24,474 bases of DNA from CAZAQB01 sp964487155 (GCA_964487155.1 CAZAQB010000044.1:1-24474); one strand, 5' to 3'. Positions 14,488 through 22,792 are shown, counted from the stretch's first letter. Translations and numbers: made by a program. Notes: generated by a model not told the origin, from the letters alone.

Positions 14488-16344
14488 ATGAGTCGCTATC
14501 CCCTCTGGAAGTACCTGCTGCTGGCCGTGGCGCTGGTGGTTGGGCTGCTCTATGCCCTGCCCAACCTCTACGGCGAGGATCCGGCCCTGCAGATCACCAC
14601 CGCCGAGGGCGAGGCGCCCGCGCAGGCGGTGCGCACCCGCGTGCTGGAGCTGCTCGAAGAGCGGGGCATTGCGGTGAAGGGCAGCGAGGTGCGGGAGGGG
14701 CATTTCCTGGTGCGGCTGTTCGATGCCGAGTCCCAGCTCAAGGCGGCGGACGAGGTGGATGTGTCGCTCGGGCGGAGCTACACGGTGGCCCTCAACCTGG
14801 CCCCGGCCACGCCGGAGTGGCTGCGCTCGCTGGACGCCCAGCCCATGTACCTGGGCCTCGACCTGCGCGGCGGCGTGCACTTCCTCATGGAGGTGGACGT
14901 GGCGGCCGCGGTGGACCAGGCCCTGGAGCGCTACCAGGGAGAGTTCCGGTCCCGGCTGCGGGAGGAGCGCATCCGCTATGGGGTGCTGGAGGCCTCCGAC
15001 AACGGGGTGCGAATCGGCTTCAACCGTGCCCCCGAGCGCCAGAGCGCCTACAACCTGCTGCGCGAAGAGTACCGCGAGCTGGAGTTCGAGCTGGAGGAGC
15101 GGGACGGGCGCTTCTGGCTCGCCGTCACCGTACCCGACCAGGAACGCAGTGAAATCGAGAACTTCGCCGTGCAGCAGAACATCACCACGCTGCGCAACCG
15201 GGTCAACGAGCTGGGCGTCGCCGAGCCGGTGATCCAGCGCCAGGGCCGCGAGCGCATCGTGGTGCAGCTGCCCGGCGTGCAGGACACCGCCCGCGCGAAG
15301 GACATCCTTGGCGCGACGGCGACCCTGGAGTTCCGCGAGGTGGACCTCAGCAACTTCCCCTACCAGGGTTCTCCCGACGCCACCCCGCCGCCGGGCTCCG
15401 AGCTGTATCCCCGGCGCGATGGCGGTTACGTGCTGCTCAAGCGCGACGTCATCCTCACCGGCGAGTACATCACCGACGCCCAGTCCGGCATCGACACCCA
15501 GACCGGCCAGCCGGAGGTCACCATCCGCCTGTCCGGCGCCGGCGGCGAGATCATGAACCGGTTCTCCTCCCAGCACGTGCAGGACTACATGGCCGTGGTG
15601 TTCATCGAGAACCAGGTGGAGACCATGCGCAAGGACGGCGAGCTCCAGCGCATCCGGCGCCAGGTGAAGGAGGTGATCAACGTCGCCCAGATCCAGGAGG
15701 CGCTGGGCAGCCGCTTCCGCATCACCGGCCTCGATAACCCGCGGGAGGCTCGCAATCTGTCCCTGCTGCTGCGGGCCGGCTCCCTGGCGGCACCCATCGA
15801 GATCGTCGAGGAGCGCACCATCGGTCCCAGCCTGGGCCAGGACAATATCAACCAGGGCTTCATGGCCGTGGTGGTGGGCTTCCTGCTGGTGGTGGTGTTC
15901 ATGGCCGCCTACTACCGGGTGTTCGGCCTGGTGGCGGATCTCGCCCTGCTCACCAACCTGGTGCTCATCGTCGCCGTGCTCTCGGCGCTGCAGGCCACCC
16001 TGACGCTGCCGGGCATCGCCGGCATCGTGCTCACCGTGGGCATGGCGGTGGACGCCAACGTGCTGATATTCGAGCGCATTCGTGAGGAGCTGCGGGCCGG
16101 AAGCTCACCCCAGGCGGCCATCGACTCCGGCTACGCCAAGGCCCTGTCCACCATCGCCGACGCCAACATCACCACCCTGATCGCCGCGGTGGTGCTGTTC
16201 GCCTTCGGCACCGGTCCGGTGAAGGGCTTCGCGGTGACCCTGTCCATCGGCATCGTCACCTCCATGTTTACCGCCATCATGGGCACCCGCGCCGTGGTGA
16301 CCCTGATCTACGGGGCGCGCCGCCGGCCCCGTCTCGCCATTTGA
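14488..16344 (+). CDS. secD: Protein translocase subunit SecD
   Basis: A 618-residue RND-type membrane protein that uses the proton motive force to pull secreted proteins through on the periplasmic side. The N-terminal TM helix (YLLLAVALVVGLLYALPNLYG) precedes a large periplasmic domain with GLDLRGGVHFLMEVD (P1 head) and TLRNRVNELGVAEPVIQRQG. The C-terminal part has LRAGSLAAPIEIVEERTIGPSLGQDNI and the TM4-5 region LTLPGIAGIVLTVGMAVDANVLIFERIREEL, whose AVDANV segment holds the conserved Asp for proton conduction. The length matches E. coli SecD (615). It is 13 bases from secF. Confidence 0.98.
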   Translation: MSRYPLWKYLLLAVALVVGLLYALPNLYGEDPALQITTAEGEAPAQAVRTRVLELLEERGIAVKGSEVREGHFLVRLFDAESQLKAADEVDVSLGRSYTVALNLAPATPEWLRSLDAQPMYLGLDLRGGVHFLMEVDVAAAVDQALERYQGEFRSRLREERIRYGVLEASDNGVRIGFNRAPERQSAYNLLREEYRELEFELEERDGRFWLAVTVPDQERSEIENFAVQQNITTLRNRVNELGVAEPVIQRQGRERIVVQLPGVQDTARAKDILGATATLEFREVDLSNFPYQGSPDATPPPGSELYPRRDGGYVLLKRDVILTGEYITDAQSGIDTQTGQPEVTIRLSGAGGEIMNRFSSQHVQDYMAVVFIENQVETMRKDGELQRIRRQVKEVINVAQIQEALGSRFRITGLDNPREARNLSLLLRAGSLAAPIEIVEERTIGPSLGQDNINQGFMAVVVGFLLVVVFMAAYYRVFGLVADLALLTNLVLIVAVLSALQATLTLPGIAGIVLTVGMAVDANVLIFERIREELRAGSSPQAAIDSGYAKALSTIADANITTLIAAVVLFAFGTGPVKGFAVTLSIGIVTSMFTAIMGTRAVVTLIYGARRRPRLAI

Positions 16345-16357
16345 GAACCCGTGACCC

Positions 16358-17308
16358 ATGGAATTCTTTCGCCGCGAGACCCGCATCGACTTCCTTCGGC
16401 TCAAGCGCTACGCGCTGGTGCTGTCCCTGCTGCTGCTGGCGGCCTCCGCCGTGGGCCTGGCCCTGCGGGGCCTGAATCTGGGCATCGACTTCACCGGCGG
16501 CACCCTGGTGGAAGTGGCCTACCCGGGGCCGGTGGAACTGGATCAGGTGCGCGAGGCCCTGGATGCCGCGGGCTATGGCGACGCCGTGGTCCAGCACTTC
16601 GGCACCGCCCGGGACGTGCTGGTGCGGGTGGCACCGCGCACCGGTTCCGCCGGCGAACGGGTCAACAACGAAACCATCAGTAATCGTGTGCTGGAGGCGC
16701 TGCAGGACCACAATCCGGACGTGGAACTGCGCCGGGTCGAGTTCGTGGGACCCCAGGTGGGAGAAGAGCTCGCCGAGCAGGGCGGCCTCGCCATGCTCTA
16801 CGCCATGGCGGGCATCCTCATCTACGTGGCGTTCCGCTTCGAGTACCGCTTCTCGGTGGGCGCGGTGGCCGCTCTGGTCCACGACGTGACCATCACCATG
16901 GGGTTCTTCGCCTGGACCGGCATCGAGTTCGACCTGACGGTGCTGGCGGCGCTGCTGGCGGTGATTGGCTACTCCCTGAACGACACCATCGTGGTGTTCG
17001 ACCGGATCCGGGAGAACTTCGTGCGGGTGCGCAAGGGCACACCCCAGGAGGTGGCCAACCTGTCCATCAACCAGACCCTGTCGCGCACGTTGATGACCTC
17101 CGGCACCACCTTGCTGGTGGTGACTTCGCTGCTGGTGCTGGGCGGCGAGCTGATCCGCGCCTTCTCCATGGCCCTGATCGTGGGCATCGTGGTGGGCACC
17201 TACTCCTCCATCTACGTGGCCAGCGCCGCCGCCCTGGCGCTGGGCGTCAGCAAGGAAGACCTCATCCCGCCCCCCAAGGAGGGCTCCGAGGCCGAGGAGG
17301 GGCCTTAG
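16358..17308 (+). CDS. secF: Protein translocase subunit SecF
   Basis: A 316-residue partner of SecD. The N-terminal TM helix (RYALVLSLLLLAASAVGLAL) is followed by GLNLGIDFTGGTLVEVAYPG, a short periplasmic domain, QVGEELAEQGGLAMLYAMAGILIYVAFRFEYRFSVGAV, and the proton-channel region FDLTVLAALLAVIGYSLNDTIVVFDRIREN, ending with an acidic cytoplasmic tail. The length is close to E. coli SecF (323). It is the last gene of the operon; no clear terminator hairpin with a T run follows. Confidence 0.98.
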   Translation: MEFFRRETRIDFLRLKRYALVLSLLLLAASAVGLALRGLNLGIDFTGGTLVEVAYPGPVELDQVREALDAAGYGDAVVQHFGTARDVLVRVAPRTGSAGERVNNETISNRVLEALQDHNPDVELRRVEFVGPQVGEELAEQGGLAMLYAMAGILIYVAFRFEYRFSVGAVAALVHDVTITMGFFAWTGIEFDLTVLAALLAVIGYSLNDTIVVFDRIRENFVRVRKGTPQEVANLSINQTLSRTLMTSGTTLLVVTSLLVLGGELIRAFSMALIVGIVVGTYSSIYVASAAALALGVSKEDLIPPPKEGSEAEEGP

Positions 17309-17355
17309 CGCCGCGACCCTAGCCGGCAGATCCTCCTGATCCTGAAGAAATGCTT

Positions 17356-17550
17356 GCCGCAGATGCACGCAGATGAACGCGGATAAGGTCGGCTCGGAAA
17401 GCGGTGGATCAGGGGCGCTTGCCCCTCTATGAAGCGGGAAGCAGCGCTCGCTGCGCTGCGAGGTGCCAAGTCGTAGACTCCTGGGTCTCCCGGCGGCGCT
17501 GCAGACCGTGAACGGCCGAACATCCGCGTTCATCTGCGTCCATCTGCGGC
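17356..17550. repeat. 195-bp element with 29-bp inverted ends
   Basis: 17356-17384 and 17522-17550 are inverted copies with one mismatch in 29 bases (each contains GCAGATGAACGCGGAT or its complement). The interior has two small hairpins, GGGGC..GCCCC near 17415 and AGCGCTCGCTGCGCT near 17445. It has no ORF. GCAGATGAACGC-type repeats are common intergenic elements in gammaproteobacteria. With its neighbours it fills the 404-bp gap between secF and the next gene; nothing else is visible there. Confidence 0.65.
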
Positions 17551-17712
17551 TCAATTCTCCATTCCTGGCATGCCGGCTATTGCGCCCGGAGTCCGCCCGC
17601 CTGCGCCGGGCCGCCCTGTGCTCACTGTCACATGATTTCCCCATCGGTTTCACGGCCATGCAATGAGGGGCCGTCAGGATGGCGGCCACATTGAGGCAGC
17701 CGGTGAGGGGCC

Positions 17713-18528
17713 ATGACCACCGTCCATTGGACCCGGCCACGTCGTTACCGCTCCATTTTCATTTCCGACACCCACCTCGGTTTTCGCGGCGCCCGCGCCG
17801 ATTTTCTCCTGGATTTCCTGCGCTCCACCGAAAGCACCTACCTGTATCTGGTGGGCGACATCGTGGATGTCTGGGAAATGCAGCGAAAGCGCCTGTACTG
17901 GCCCGCGGCGCACAACGAAGTGCTCAAGGAGATCATGGCCAAGGCGGCCTCGGGCACCCAGGTGATCTACATCCCCGGGAACCACGACGAGCTGCTGCGC
18001 CAGTACGACGGCACGGTGATCCAGGAGGTCCGGGTCCACCGTGAGACCATTCACGAGACCGCCGACGGCCGCCGGCTGCTGGTGCTCCACGGCGATCAGT
18101 TCGATACCGTGGTGCAGTGCAGCCCACTGCTCGCCATGGTCGGCAACCGGGCCTACGACTGGCTGTTGCGGGCCAATCACTGGGTCAACTGGCTGCGCCG
18201 GGCGCTGGGTTTTCCTTACTGGTCCCTGGCCCAGTACCTCAAGCACCGGGTCAAGAATGCCGTGCAGTACATCAGCCGCTTCGAGGAGGCGGTAGCGCTG
18301 GAGGCCCGTCGGCGGGGCGTGGACGGACTGGTGTGCGGGCACATTCATCGGGCGGAGATCACCGATATTGACGGCGTGCTCTACACCAACTGCGGCGACT
18401 GGGTGGAGAGCTGCACCGCGCTGACCGAGGCCGCCGACGGCAGCCTGAACCTGGTCCAGTGGACCGACCAGGCCCGGCACACCGTGAAGAGCTGGGAGGG
18501 AGATGCGCTCGGGGAAAAGGCTGCGTGA
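17713..18528 (+). CDS. Metallophosphoesterase, LpxH-like UDP-2,3-diacylglucosamine diphosphatase
   Basis: A 271-residue calcineurin-like phosphoesterase. All metal-binding motifs are present in order: ISDTHLG (18-23), VGDIVD (47-52), PGNHDE (88-93), HGDQFD (126-131) and CGHIHRAEI, plus a helical insert (NHWVNWLRRALGFPYWSLAQYLKHRVK) like the membrane-touching insert of LpxH. LpxH releases UMP from UDP-2,3-diacylglucosamine to give lipid X in lipid A synthesis. This longer clade is commonly annotated so, but its substrate may differ. The ATG follows GAGGGG. Its TGA overlaps the GTG of a glycosyltransferase gene, which supports a role in envelope lipid synthesis. Confidence 0.82.
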   Translation: MTTVHWTRPRRYRSIFISDTHLGFRGARADFLLDFLRSTESTYLYLVGDIVDVWEMQRKRLYWPAAHNEVLKEIMAKAASGTQVIYIPGNHDELLRQYDGTVIQEVRVHRETIHETADGRRLLVLHGDQFDTVVQCSPLLAMVGNRAYDWLLRANHWVNWLRRALGFPYWSLAQYLKHRVKNAVQYISRFEEAVALEARRRGVDGLVCGHIHRAEITDIDGVLYTNCGDWVESCTALTEAADGSLNLVQWTDQARHTVKSWEGDALGEKAA

Positions 18529-19693
18529 GGGTTGCCGTCGTCACCGACGCCTGGAAGCCCCAGGTCAACGGTGTGGTCACGACCCTGAGCCGNNNNNNNN
18601 NNNNNNNNNNNNNNNNNNNNNNNNNNNNNNNNNNNNNNNNNNNNNNNNNNNNNNNNNNNNNNNNNNNNNNNNNNNNNNNNNNNNNNNNNNNNTCGTCACC
18701 GACGCCTGGAAGCCCCAGGTCAACGGTGTGGTCACGACCCTGAGCCGGGTGGGAGAGGCCCTGGGCGGCTGGGGCCACGAAGTCCGCTTCATCACGCCCC
18801 AGGAGTTCTCCACCGTTCCCCTGCCTACCTACCCGGAGATTCCCATCGCCCTGGCCCCGGCGCGCCGGTTGGCCCGCCTGCTGCGGGATTTCCAGCCCGA
18901 GGCCGTGCACCTGGCCACTGAGGGCCCCCTCGGCCATGCCGCCCGGCGCTACTGCCTGCGCCGGGCGCTGCCCTTCACCACCGCCTACCACACCCAGTTT
19001 CCCCGCTACATCCGCATGCGGGCGCCGGTGCCTGTGTCCTGGACCTACGCCTGGCTGCGCCGCTTCCATCGGCCGGCGCAGCGCACCCTGGTGGCCACGC
19101 CCTCCATGGCCCGCGAGCTGGAAGGCTACGGTTTCCCGCACGTGGTGGTCTGGTCCCGGGGGGTGGATACGGATCTGTTCAAGCCCAGGGACAAAGGGTT
19201 CCTGGGCCTGCCCCGGCCGGTATCCCTGTACGTGGGCCGCGTGGCGGTGGAGAAGAACCTTGAGGATTTCCTCGGCCTGGAACTGCCGGGCACCAAGGTG
19301 GTGGTGGGGGAGGGGCCGGACCGGGCGGAACTGGAACGCCGTCATCCCGAGACCCGCTTCCTGGGTTACCGCTACGGCGAGGATCTGGCCAGCCACGTGG
19401 CGGCGGCCGACGTGTTCGTGTTCCCCAGCCGCACCGACACCTTCGGGCTCACCATGCTGGAGGCGATGGCCTGCGGCGTGCCGGTGGCGGCCTACCCGGT
19501 GACCGGCCCGGTGGACGTCGTGGTGGACGGCGTCACCGGCGCCCTGGACGAAGACCTGGGACGGGCCGTGGCGCGGGCGCTGGACCTGTCGCCGGAGAGC
19601 TGCATCACCCATGCCCGCGGCCGCACCTGGGACCACTGCGCCCGGCAGTTCCTGGACTACCTGGCGCCGTTCCGCGCCGAGGCGACGGGTTGA
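18525..19693 (+). CDS. GT4-family glycosyltransferase interrupted by a false assembly gap
   Basis: Start GTG 18525 overlaps the preceding stop (GTGA). The N-terminus VRVAVVTDAWKPQVNGVVTTLS is the UDP/GDP-sugar glycosyltransferase GT4 opening. After 100 Ns the same 55 bases recur and the protein continues to LYVGRVAVEKNLEDFL, VVVGEGPDRAELERR and the catalytic/donor motif RTDTFGLTMLEAMACGVPVAAYP. Removing one 55-bp copy plus the Ns (155 bases) restores a single frame of 337 residues. It probably glycosylates a lipid or lipid A-related acceptor, given the LpxH-like partner and similarity to GT4 mannosyl/glucosyl-diacylglycerol enzymes. The exact donor is unknown. Confidence 0.88.
18593..18692. 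other. 100-N scaffold gap between overlapping contig ends
   Basis: Exactly 100 Ns. The 55 bases before (18538-18592) and after (18693-18747) are identical, so the contigs overlap and no sequence is missing. The overlap size suggests contigs from a k=55 de Bruijn graph joined by a scaffolder. Confidence 0.95.
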
Positions 19694-19825
19694 TTCCTGG
19701 CGGTTGGGCGGTCAGCCGGACGTCGATCGGTGAAGGCGCGTGGCGGCGCATCCGGCGCCTTTAACGCGGCCCGGACCACCGTCCCCGGCTGGCCCGGCGA
19801 CCCTCAAGGCACCATGCCAGCTTCC

Positions 19826-20048
19826 GCCGGATGCGGCGCTACGCGCCTTATCCGGCCTACGCGGGCTGCGCCCGGGCCACAGCGGCTAGGCGAAGGGCGT
19901 AGGCCGGATAAGCGAAGCGCATCCGGCGTCTTCGGCTCGAGCAATCAAGCGCGCCATGCTGGGATTGCGCTGCGCTCCATCCCAGCCTACGGCCCTGCCG
20001 TAGCCGCCGTCGCGCCTGTAGGCTGGGTTGAGCCCAGCGAAACCCAGC
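19826..20048. repeat. REP/BIME cluster between convergent genes
   Basis: Four palindromic units carry GTAG/CTAC heads: 19826-19860 (GCCGGATGCGGCG...TTATCCGGCCTAC), 19899-19927 (the inverted partner, GTAGGCCGGATAAGCGAAGC...), 19958-19990 (GCTGGGATTGCG...CCCAGCCTAC) and 20018-20048 (GTAGGCTGGG...CCCAGC). The first pair strongly resembles enterobacterial REP/PU sequences; the second is a different family. They lie between the glycosyltransferase and suhB 3' ends and may protect mRNA ends or be RAYT-mobilised. The remaining 130 bases after 19694 hold a further GGCGCATCCGGCGCC fragment. Confidence 0.8.
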
Positions 20049-20058
20049 ACCCCGCCAT

Positions 20059-20856
20059 TCACCGTCTCAGCGTCTCGGTGAGGTGCGGCCGCAGCGTATC
20101 CAGCAGGGCGCGGCAGATGCGCGGGTGGGCTGCGACGATGTTGCCGCTGTCGAGGTAGTCGTCGCCGCCGCTGAAGTCCGCCACCATGCCGCCGGCCTCC
20201 TGGATCAGCAGCGCGCCGGCGGCCATGTCCCAGGGCTTGAGGCCGATCTCCCAGAAGCCGTCCAGGCGGCCGCAGGCCACGTAGGCCAGATCGAGGGCGG
20301 CGGCGCCCGCCCGCCGCAGGTCGGTGCAGCCGGCCAGCAGATCGCGGAACATGCCCAGATAGGCGTCCAGGTGGTAGGGCTGGCGGAACGGAAAGCCGGT
20401 GCCCAGCAGGCAGTCCTGCAGGTGGCGGTGCTGGCTGACGCGGATGCGCCGGCCGTCCAGCAGCGCCCCGCCGCCGCGTTTGGCGGTGAACAGCTCCTGG
20501 CGCAGGGGGTCGTAGACCACCCCCGCCTCGGTGACGCCCCGGTGCTGCACGGCGATGGACACCGCGAACTGGGGGAAACCGTGCAGGTAGTTGGTGGTGC
20601 CGTCCAGGGGGTCGATCACCCACAGCCAGTCGCCGCGACGGTCGGCGCCGGTTTCCTCCGCCAGGATGCCGTGGTCGGGGTAGGCCTTGCGCAGCACCTG
20701 GATGATGGCCTCCTCGGCCATGCGGTCGACCTCGCTCACGAAGTCGTTGCGGCCCTTGTTCTCCACCGTCAGCTGGTCGAGGCGATCCAGGTAGCGGACA
20801 ATGATGCTGCCGGCGGCGCGGGCGGCGCGCACGGCGATATTGACCATCGGATGCAT
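20059..20856 (-). CDS. suhB: Inositol-1-monophosphatase family protein SuhB
   Basis: A 265-residue Mg-dependent phosphatase of the IMPase fold. SuhB hydrolyses inositol phosphate and also binds NusA/RNA polymerase in rRNA antitermination. Metal-site motifs are present: AEETG (E-E), WVIDPLDGTTNYLHGFP and KPWDMAAGALLIQEAGG. ATG 20856 (MHPMVNIAVRAARAAG) is chosen because the family N-terminus starts here and the total length equals E. coli SuhB (267); an upstream in-frame extension to 20940 is Pro-rich and non-homologous. It is divergent from trmJ with a 232-bp gap. Confidence 0.95.
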   Translation of the reverse strand: MHPMVNIAVRAARAAGSIIVRYLDRLDQLTVENKGRNDFVSEVDRMAEEAIIQVLRKAYPDHGILAEETGADRRGDWLWVIDPLDGTTNYLHGFPQFAVSIAVQHRGVTEAGVVYDPLRQELFTAKRGGGALLDGRRIRVSQHRHLQDCLLGTGFPFRQPYHLDAYLGMFRDLLAGCTDLRRAGAAALDLAYVACGRLDGFWEIGLKPWDMAAGALLIQEAGGMVADFSGGDDYLDSGNIVAAHPRICRALLDTLRPHLTETLRR

Positions 20857-21088
20857 GGCGGACTGCCGGGTTTGGGTGAACGGGCCGGAAGGATACCAGT
20901 AAAGCTTCACGGGTTTGCGGTCCGGGGGCGGGTCGGTCATGCTCCCGCATGCACTGCGCTCCTCGCAGCCCAGCCGCGTCTCGGCCGGCCTGTCGGGCGC
21001 CCTCGCGCCGTCGCTGGCCGCTCGGGCGGGGCCTACAGCACGCTGCTCGCGCTTTGCCGGCGGGCCGCATCAGCGCTCTGGTCTACCC

Positions 21089-21853
21089 ATGACCGATGAT
21101 CGGCTCGGTAACATCCGGGTGGTGCTGGTGGAGCCGAGCCACCCCGCCAACGTGGGGCTCGCCGCAAGGGCGCTGAAGACCATGGGGCTCGATCACCTGG
21201 AACTGGTGGCCCCCCGGGCCGTTGTGGACGACACCGCGCGCTCGGCGGCGGCCCACGCCGACGACCTGCTGGAGCGGGCCGGCCAGCACGCCGATCTGGG
21301 CCCCGCCCTGGCCGGAGCCACCCTGGTGGTGGGCTTGAGCGCCCGGCCCCGGCGCCTCGGGGCACCGGTGCTGGAGTGCCGCGAGGCCGCCGAGCTGCTG
21401 GTCGCCGAGGCGGCCCACCAGCCGGTGGCCGTGCTGCTGGGCCGGGAGCGCAGCGGCCTCACCAACGGCGAGCTGCTGCGCTGCCACTACGCGGCGCGCA
21501 TCCCCGCCAACCCCGACTACCCGGTACTCAACCTGGCTGCGGCGGTGCAGATCATTGCCTACGAGCTGCGCCTTGCCGCCGTGAGCGCCGCTCCGGCGGC
21601 GCCGCCCGCCCGGCAGCCCGCCGACGATGCCCGGGTGCAGGCGTTTCTGGCGCTGCTGCGGCAACTCGCCGCGCGCAGCGGCTTTCTCTATCGGCACAAC
21701 CCGGAGGTGCTCATGGCCCGCCTGCAGGCCCTGTTCCAGAGGGCCCGGCCGGAAGTGGCCGAGCTCAATGCCCTGCACGGCCTGCTGGCCAGCCTTGGGC
21801 GCATGCTGGACCGGCCCGGGGGCGGTTCCGGGACCCGCGAGCCGCCGCTATAA
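21089..21853 (+). CDS. trmJ: tRNA (cytidine/uridine-2'-O-)-methyltransferase TrmJ
   Basis: A 254-residue SPOUT (TrmH-type) enzyme that 2'-O-methylates position 32 in tRNA anticodon loops using SAM. Motif 1 is VEPSHPANVGLAARALKTMGL, motif 2 LLGRERSGLTNGEL, and motif 3, PVLNLAAAVQIIAYELR, forms the knot and SAM pocket. The C-terminal helical extension (FLYRHNPEVLMARLQALFQRARPEVAELNALHGLL) is typical of TrmJ. ATG 21089 is used; the longer frame upstream is a GC-bias extension. The TAA stop overlaps a TATAAT box for the next transcription unit. SuhB and TrmJ are neighbours in many gammaproteobacteria. Confidence 0.95.
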   Translation: MTDDRLGNIRVVLVEPSHPANVGLAARALKTMGLDHLELVAPRAVVDDTARSAAAHADDLLERAGQHADLGPALAGATLVVGLSARPRRLGAPVLECREAAELLVAEAAHQPVAVLLGRERSGLTNGELLRCHYAARIPANPDYPVLNLAAAVQIIAYELRLAAVSAAPAAPPARQPADDARVQAFLALLRQLAARSGFLYRHNPEVLMARLQALFQRARPEVAELNALHGLLASLGRMLDRPGGGSGTREPPL

Positions 21854-21854
21854 T
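21849..21854 (+). promoter_or_regulatory. Consensus -10 box (TATAAT) for the cysE operon
   Basis: A perfect TATAAT overlaps the trmJ stop codon. A start site 7 bases further on falls on the ATG at 21861, predicting a leaderless transcript. The -35 region is poor (TTCCGG at 21826-21831, 17-bp spacing), which could mean an activator is needed. Confidence 0.65.
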
Positions 21855-21860
21855 CGCGCC

Positions 21861-21905
21861 ATGACCACGCACACTGGCACCGCTTCCTGTCTCTCCTGTA
21901 CTTAG
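21861..21905 (+). CDS. Putative cysteine leader peptide (14 residues)
   Basis: ATG 21861 to TAG 21903-21905 encodes MTTHTGTASCLSCT. It lies between a TATAAT box and cysE, and its ATG coincides with the predicted transcription start, so it would be translated from a leaderless mRNA. Both Cys codons are TGT, rare in this GC-rich genome where TGC dominates in neighbouring genes, and they sit near the end, just before a GC hairpin that begins at the stop codon's last base. Ribosome stalling when Cys-tRNA is scarce could change access to the hairpin, as in amino-acid attenuators. The role is inferred; the ORF is too short to judge by coding statistics. Confidence 0.5.
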   Translation: MTTHTGTASCLSCT

Positions 21906-21922
21906 GGGCCGACTCCGGCCCC
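21905..21922 (+). promoter_or_regulatory. Hairpin after the Cys leader peptide
   Basis: GGGGCC-GACTCC-GGCCCC has a 6-bp stem. A second CGGCCC at 21928-21933 could pair with the same GGGCCG arm, so two exclusive folds are possible. There is no T run directly after, so it is not a classic intrinsic terminator. Confidence 0.5.
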
Positions 21923-21973
21923 AAGCGCGGCCCGTACGTTTCCTGATTCCCCGCCTCTGACAGGACGGTCATC

Positions 21974-22792
21974 ATGTTCAGCCGCATCCGAGAAGATATC
22001 CGCTGCGTCTTCGACCGGGATCCCGCCGCGCGCAATCCGGTGGAGGTGCTCACCTGCTATCCCGGCCTGCACGCCCTGCTGGCCCACCGGGTCAACCACT
22101 GGCTGTGGCAGCGCGGCCTGCGCTGGCTGGCCCGTTTCGGATCCCACATCAGCCGCTGGCTCACCGGCATCGAAATCCATCCCGGCGCCCGCATCGGCCG
22201 GCGCTTCTTCATCGACCACGGCATGGGCGTGGTGATTGGCGAGACCACCGAGATCGGCGACGACGTCACCCTCTACCAGGGGGTCACGCTTGGGGGCACG
22301 TCCTGGGAGAAGGGCAAGCGCCACCCCACTCTGGGCGACAACGTGGTGGTGGGGGCGGGGGCCAAGATCCTGGGCCCCCTGGAAGTGGGCGCGGGTGCCC
22401 GGGTGGGTTCCAACGCCGTGCTGGTGAAGGATGTGCCCGACGGGGCCACGGTGGTGGGGGTGCCCGCCAAAGTGGCCGGCGTGCGCCGCCGGGAGGAAAC
22501 CCCCGAGGACCGGCGCCGGGCGGCCACCGCCGAGCGCCTGGGCTTTGACGCCTACGGCGCCACCAAGGACATGCCCGACCCGGTATCCAGCGCCATCAAT
22601 GCCATCCTCGACCATATCCACCTCACCGACCGTCGGCTCGAAGAGCTCGCCGTGGCGCTGCAGCGCTCCGGGGCCGATGTGCCCGAGGTGCGGCTGCCCG
22701 AGATCGAGGGCCATGCCATGGATGAGGGTGAATCGGATCGCCGGGGGGCCGACTCCGACGGCGATTCCGGCGGCCGCGCCGGCGAGTCGTGA
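21974..22792 (+). CDS. cysE: Serine O-acetyltransferase
   Basis: A 272-residue enzyme that acetylates serine with acetyl-CoA, the committed step to cysteine. It is the short-N-terminus (EpsC-like) form: MFSRIREDIRCVFDRDPAARNPVEVLTCYPGLHALLAHRVNHWLW, then left-handed beta-helix hexapeptides GIEIHPGARIGRRFFIDHGMGVVIGETTEIGDDVTLYQGVTLGG, with the catalytic D81-H82 pair, and IGVPAK-like VGVPAKVAG closing the helix. The ~100-residue C-terminal extension is hydrophilic and acidic (EGESDRRGADSDGDSGG at the end). Enzyme activity in this family is usually feedback-inhibited by cysteine. Its TGA overlaps the GTG of the cysteine desulfurase gene, coupling cysteine synthesis to sulfur mobilisation. Confidence 0.96.
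   Translation: MFSRIREDIRCVFDRDPAARNPVEVLTCYPGLHALLAHRVNHWLWQRGLRWLARFGSHISRWLTGIEIHPGARIGRRFFIDHGMGVVIGETTEIGDDVTLYQGVTLGGTSWEKGKRHPTLGDNVVVGAGAKILGPLEVGAGARVGSNAVLVKDVPDGATVVGVPAKVAGVRRREETPEDRRRAATAERLGFDAYGATKDMPDPVSSAINAILDHIHLTDRRLEELAVALQRSGADVPEVRLPEIEGHAMDEGESDRRGADSDGDSGGRAGES

Noticed and set aside
12835..15576. 913-residue open frame on the minus strand
   Set aside because: It is antisense to queA, tgt, yajC and secD, whose protein families are unmistakable; the sequence is His/Gly/Ala-rich as expected for the shadow of GC-rich codons.
16277..17740. 487-residue minus-strand frame over secF
   Set aside because: Antisense to secF with low-complexity Gln/His-rich content; it also crosses the inverted-repeat element.
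18503..18592. Upstream reading of the glycosyltransferase frame from 18503
   Set aside because: That frame exists only because the gap and the duplicated 55 bp shift the register; with the overlap collapsed, the start is GTG 18525.
19826..19927. E. coli contamination suggested by the REP sequence
   Set aside because: The unit is embedded between high-GC non-enterobacterial genes without a composition break, and the neighbouring REP units belong to another family.
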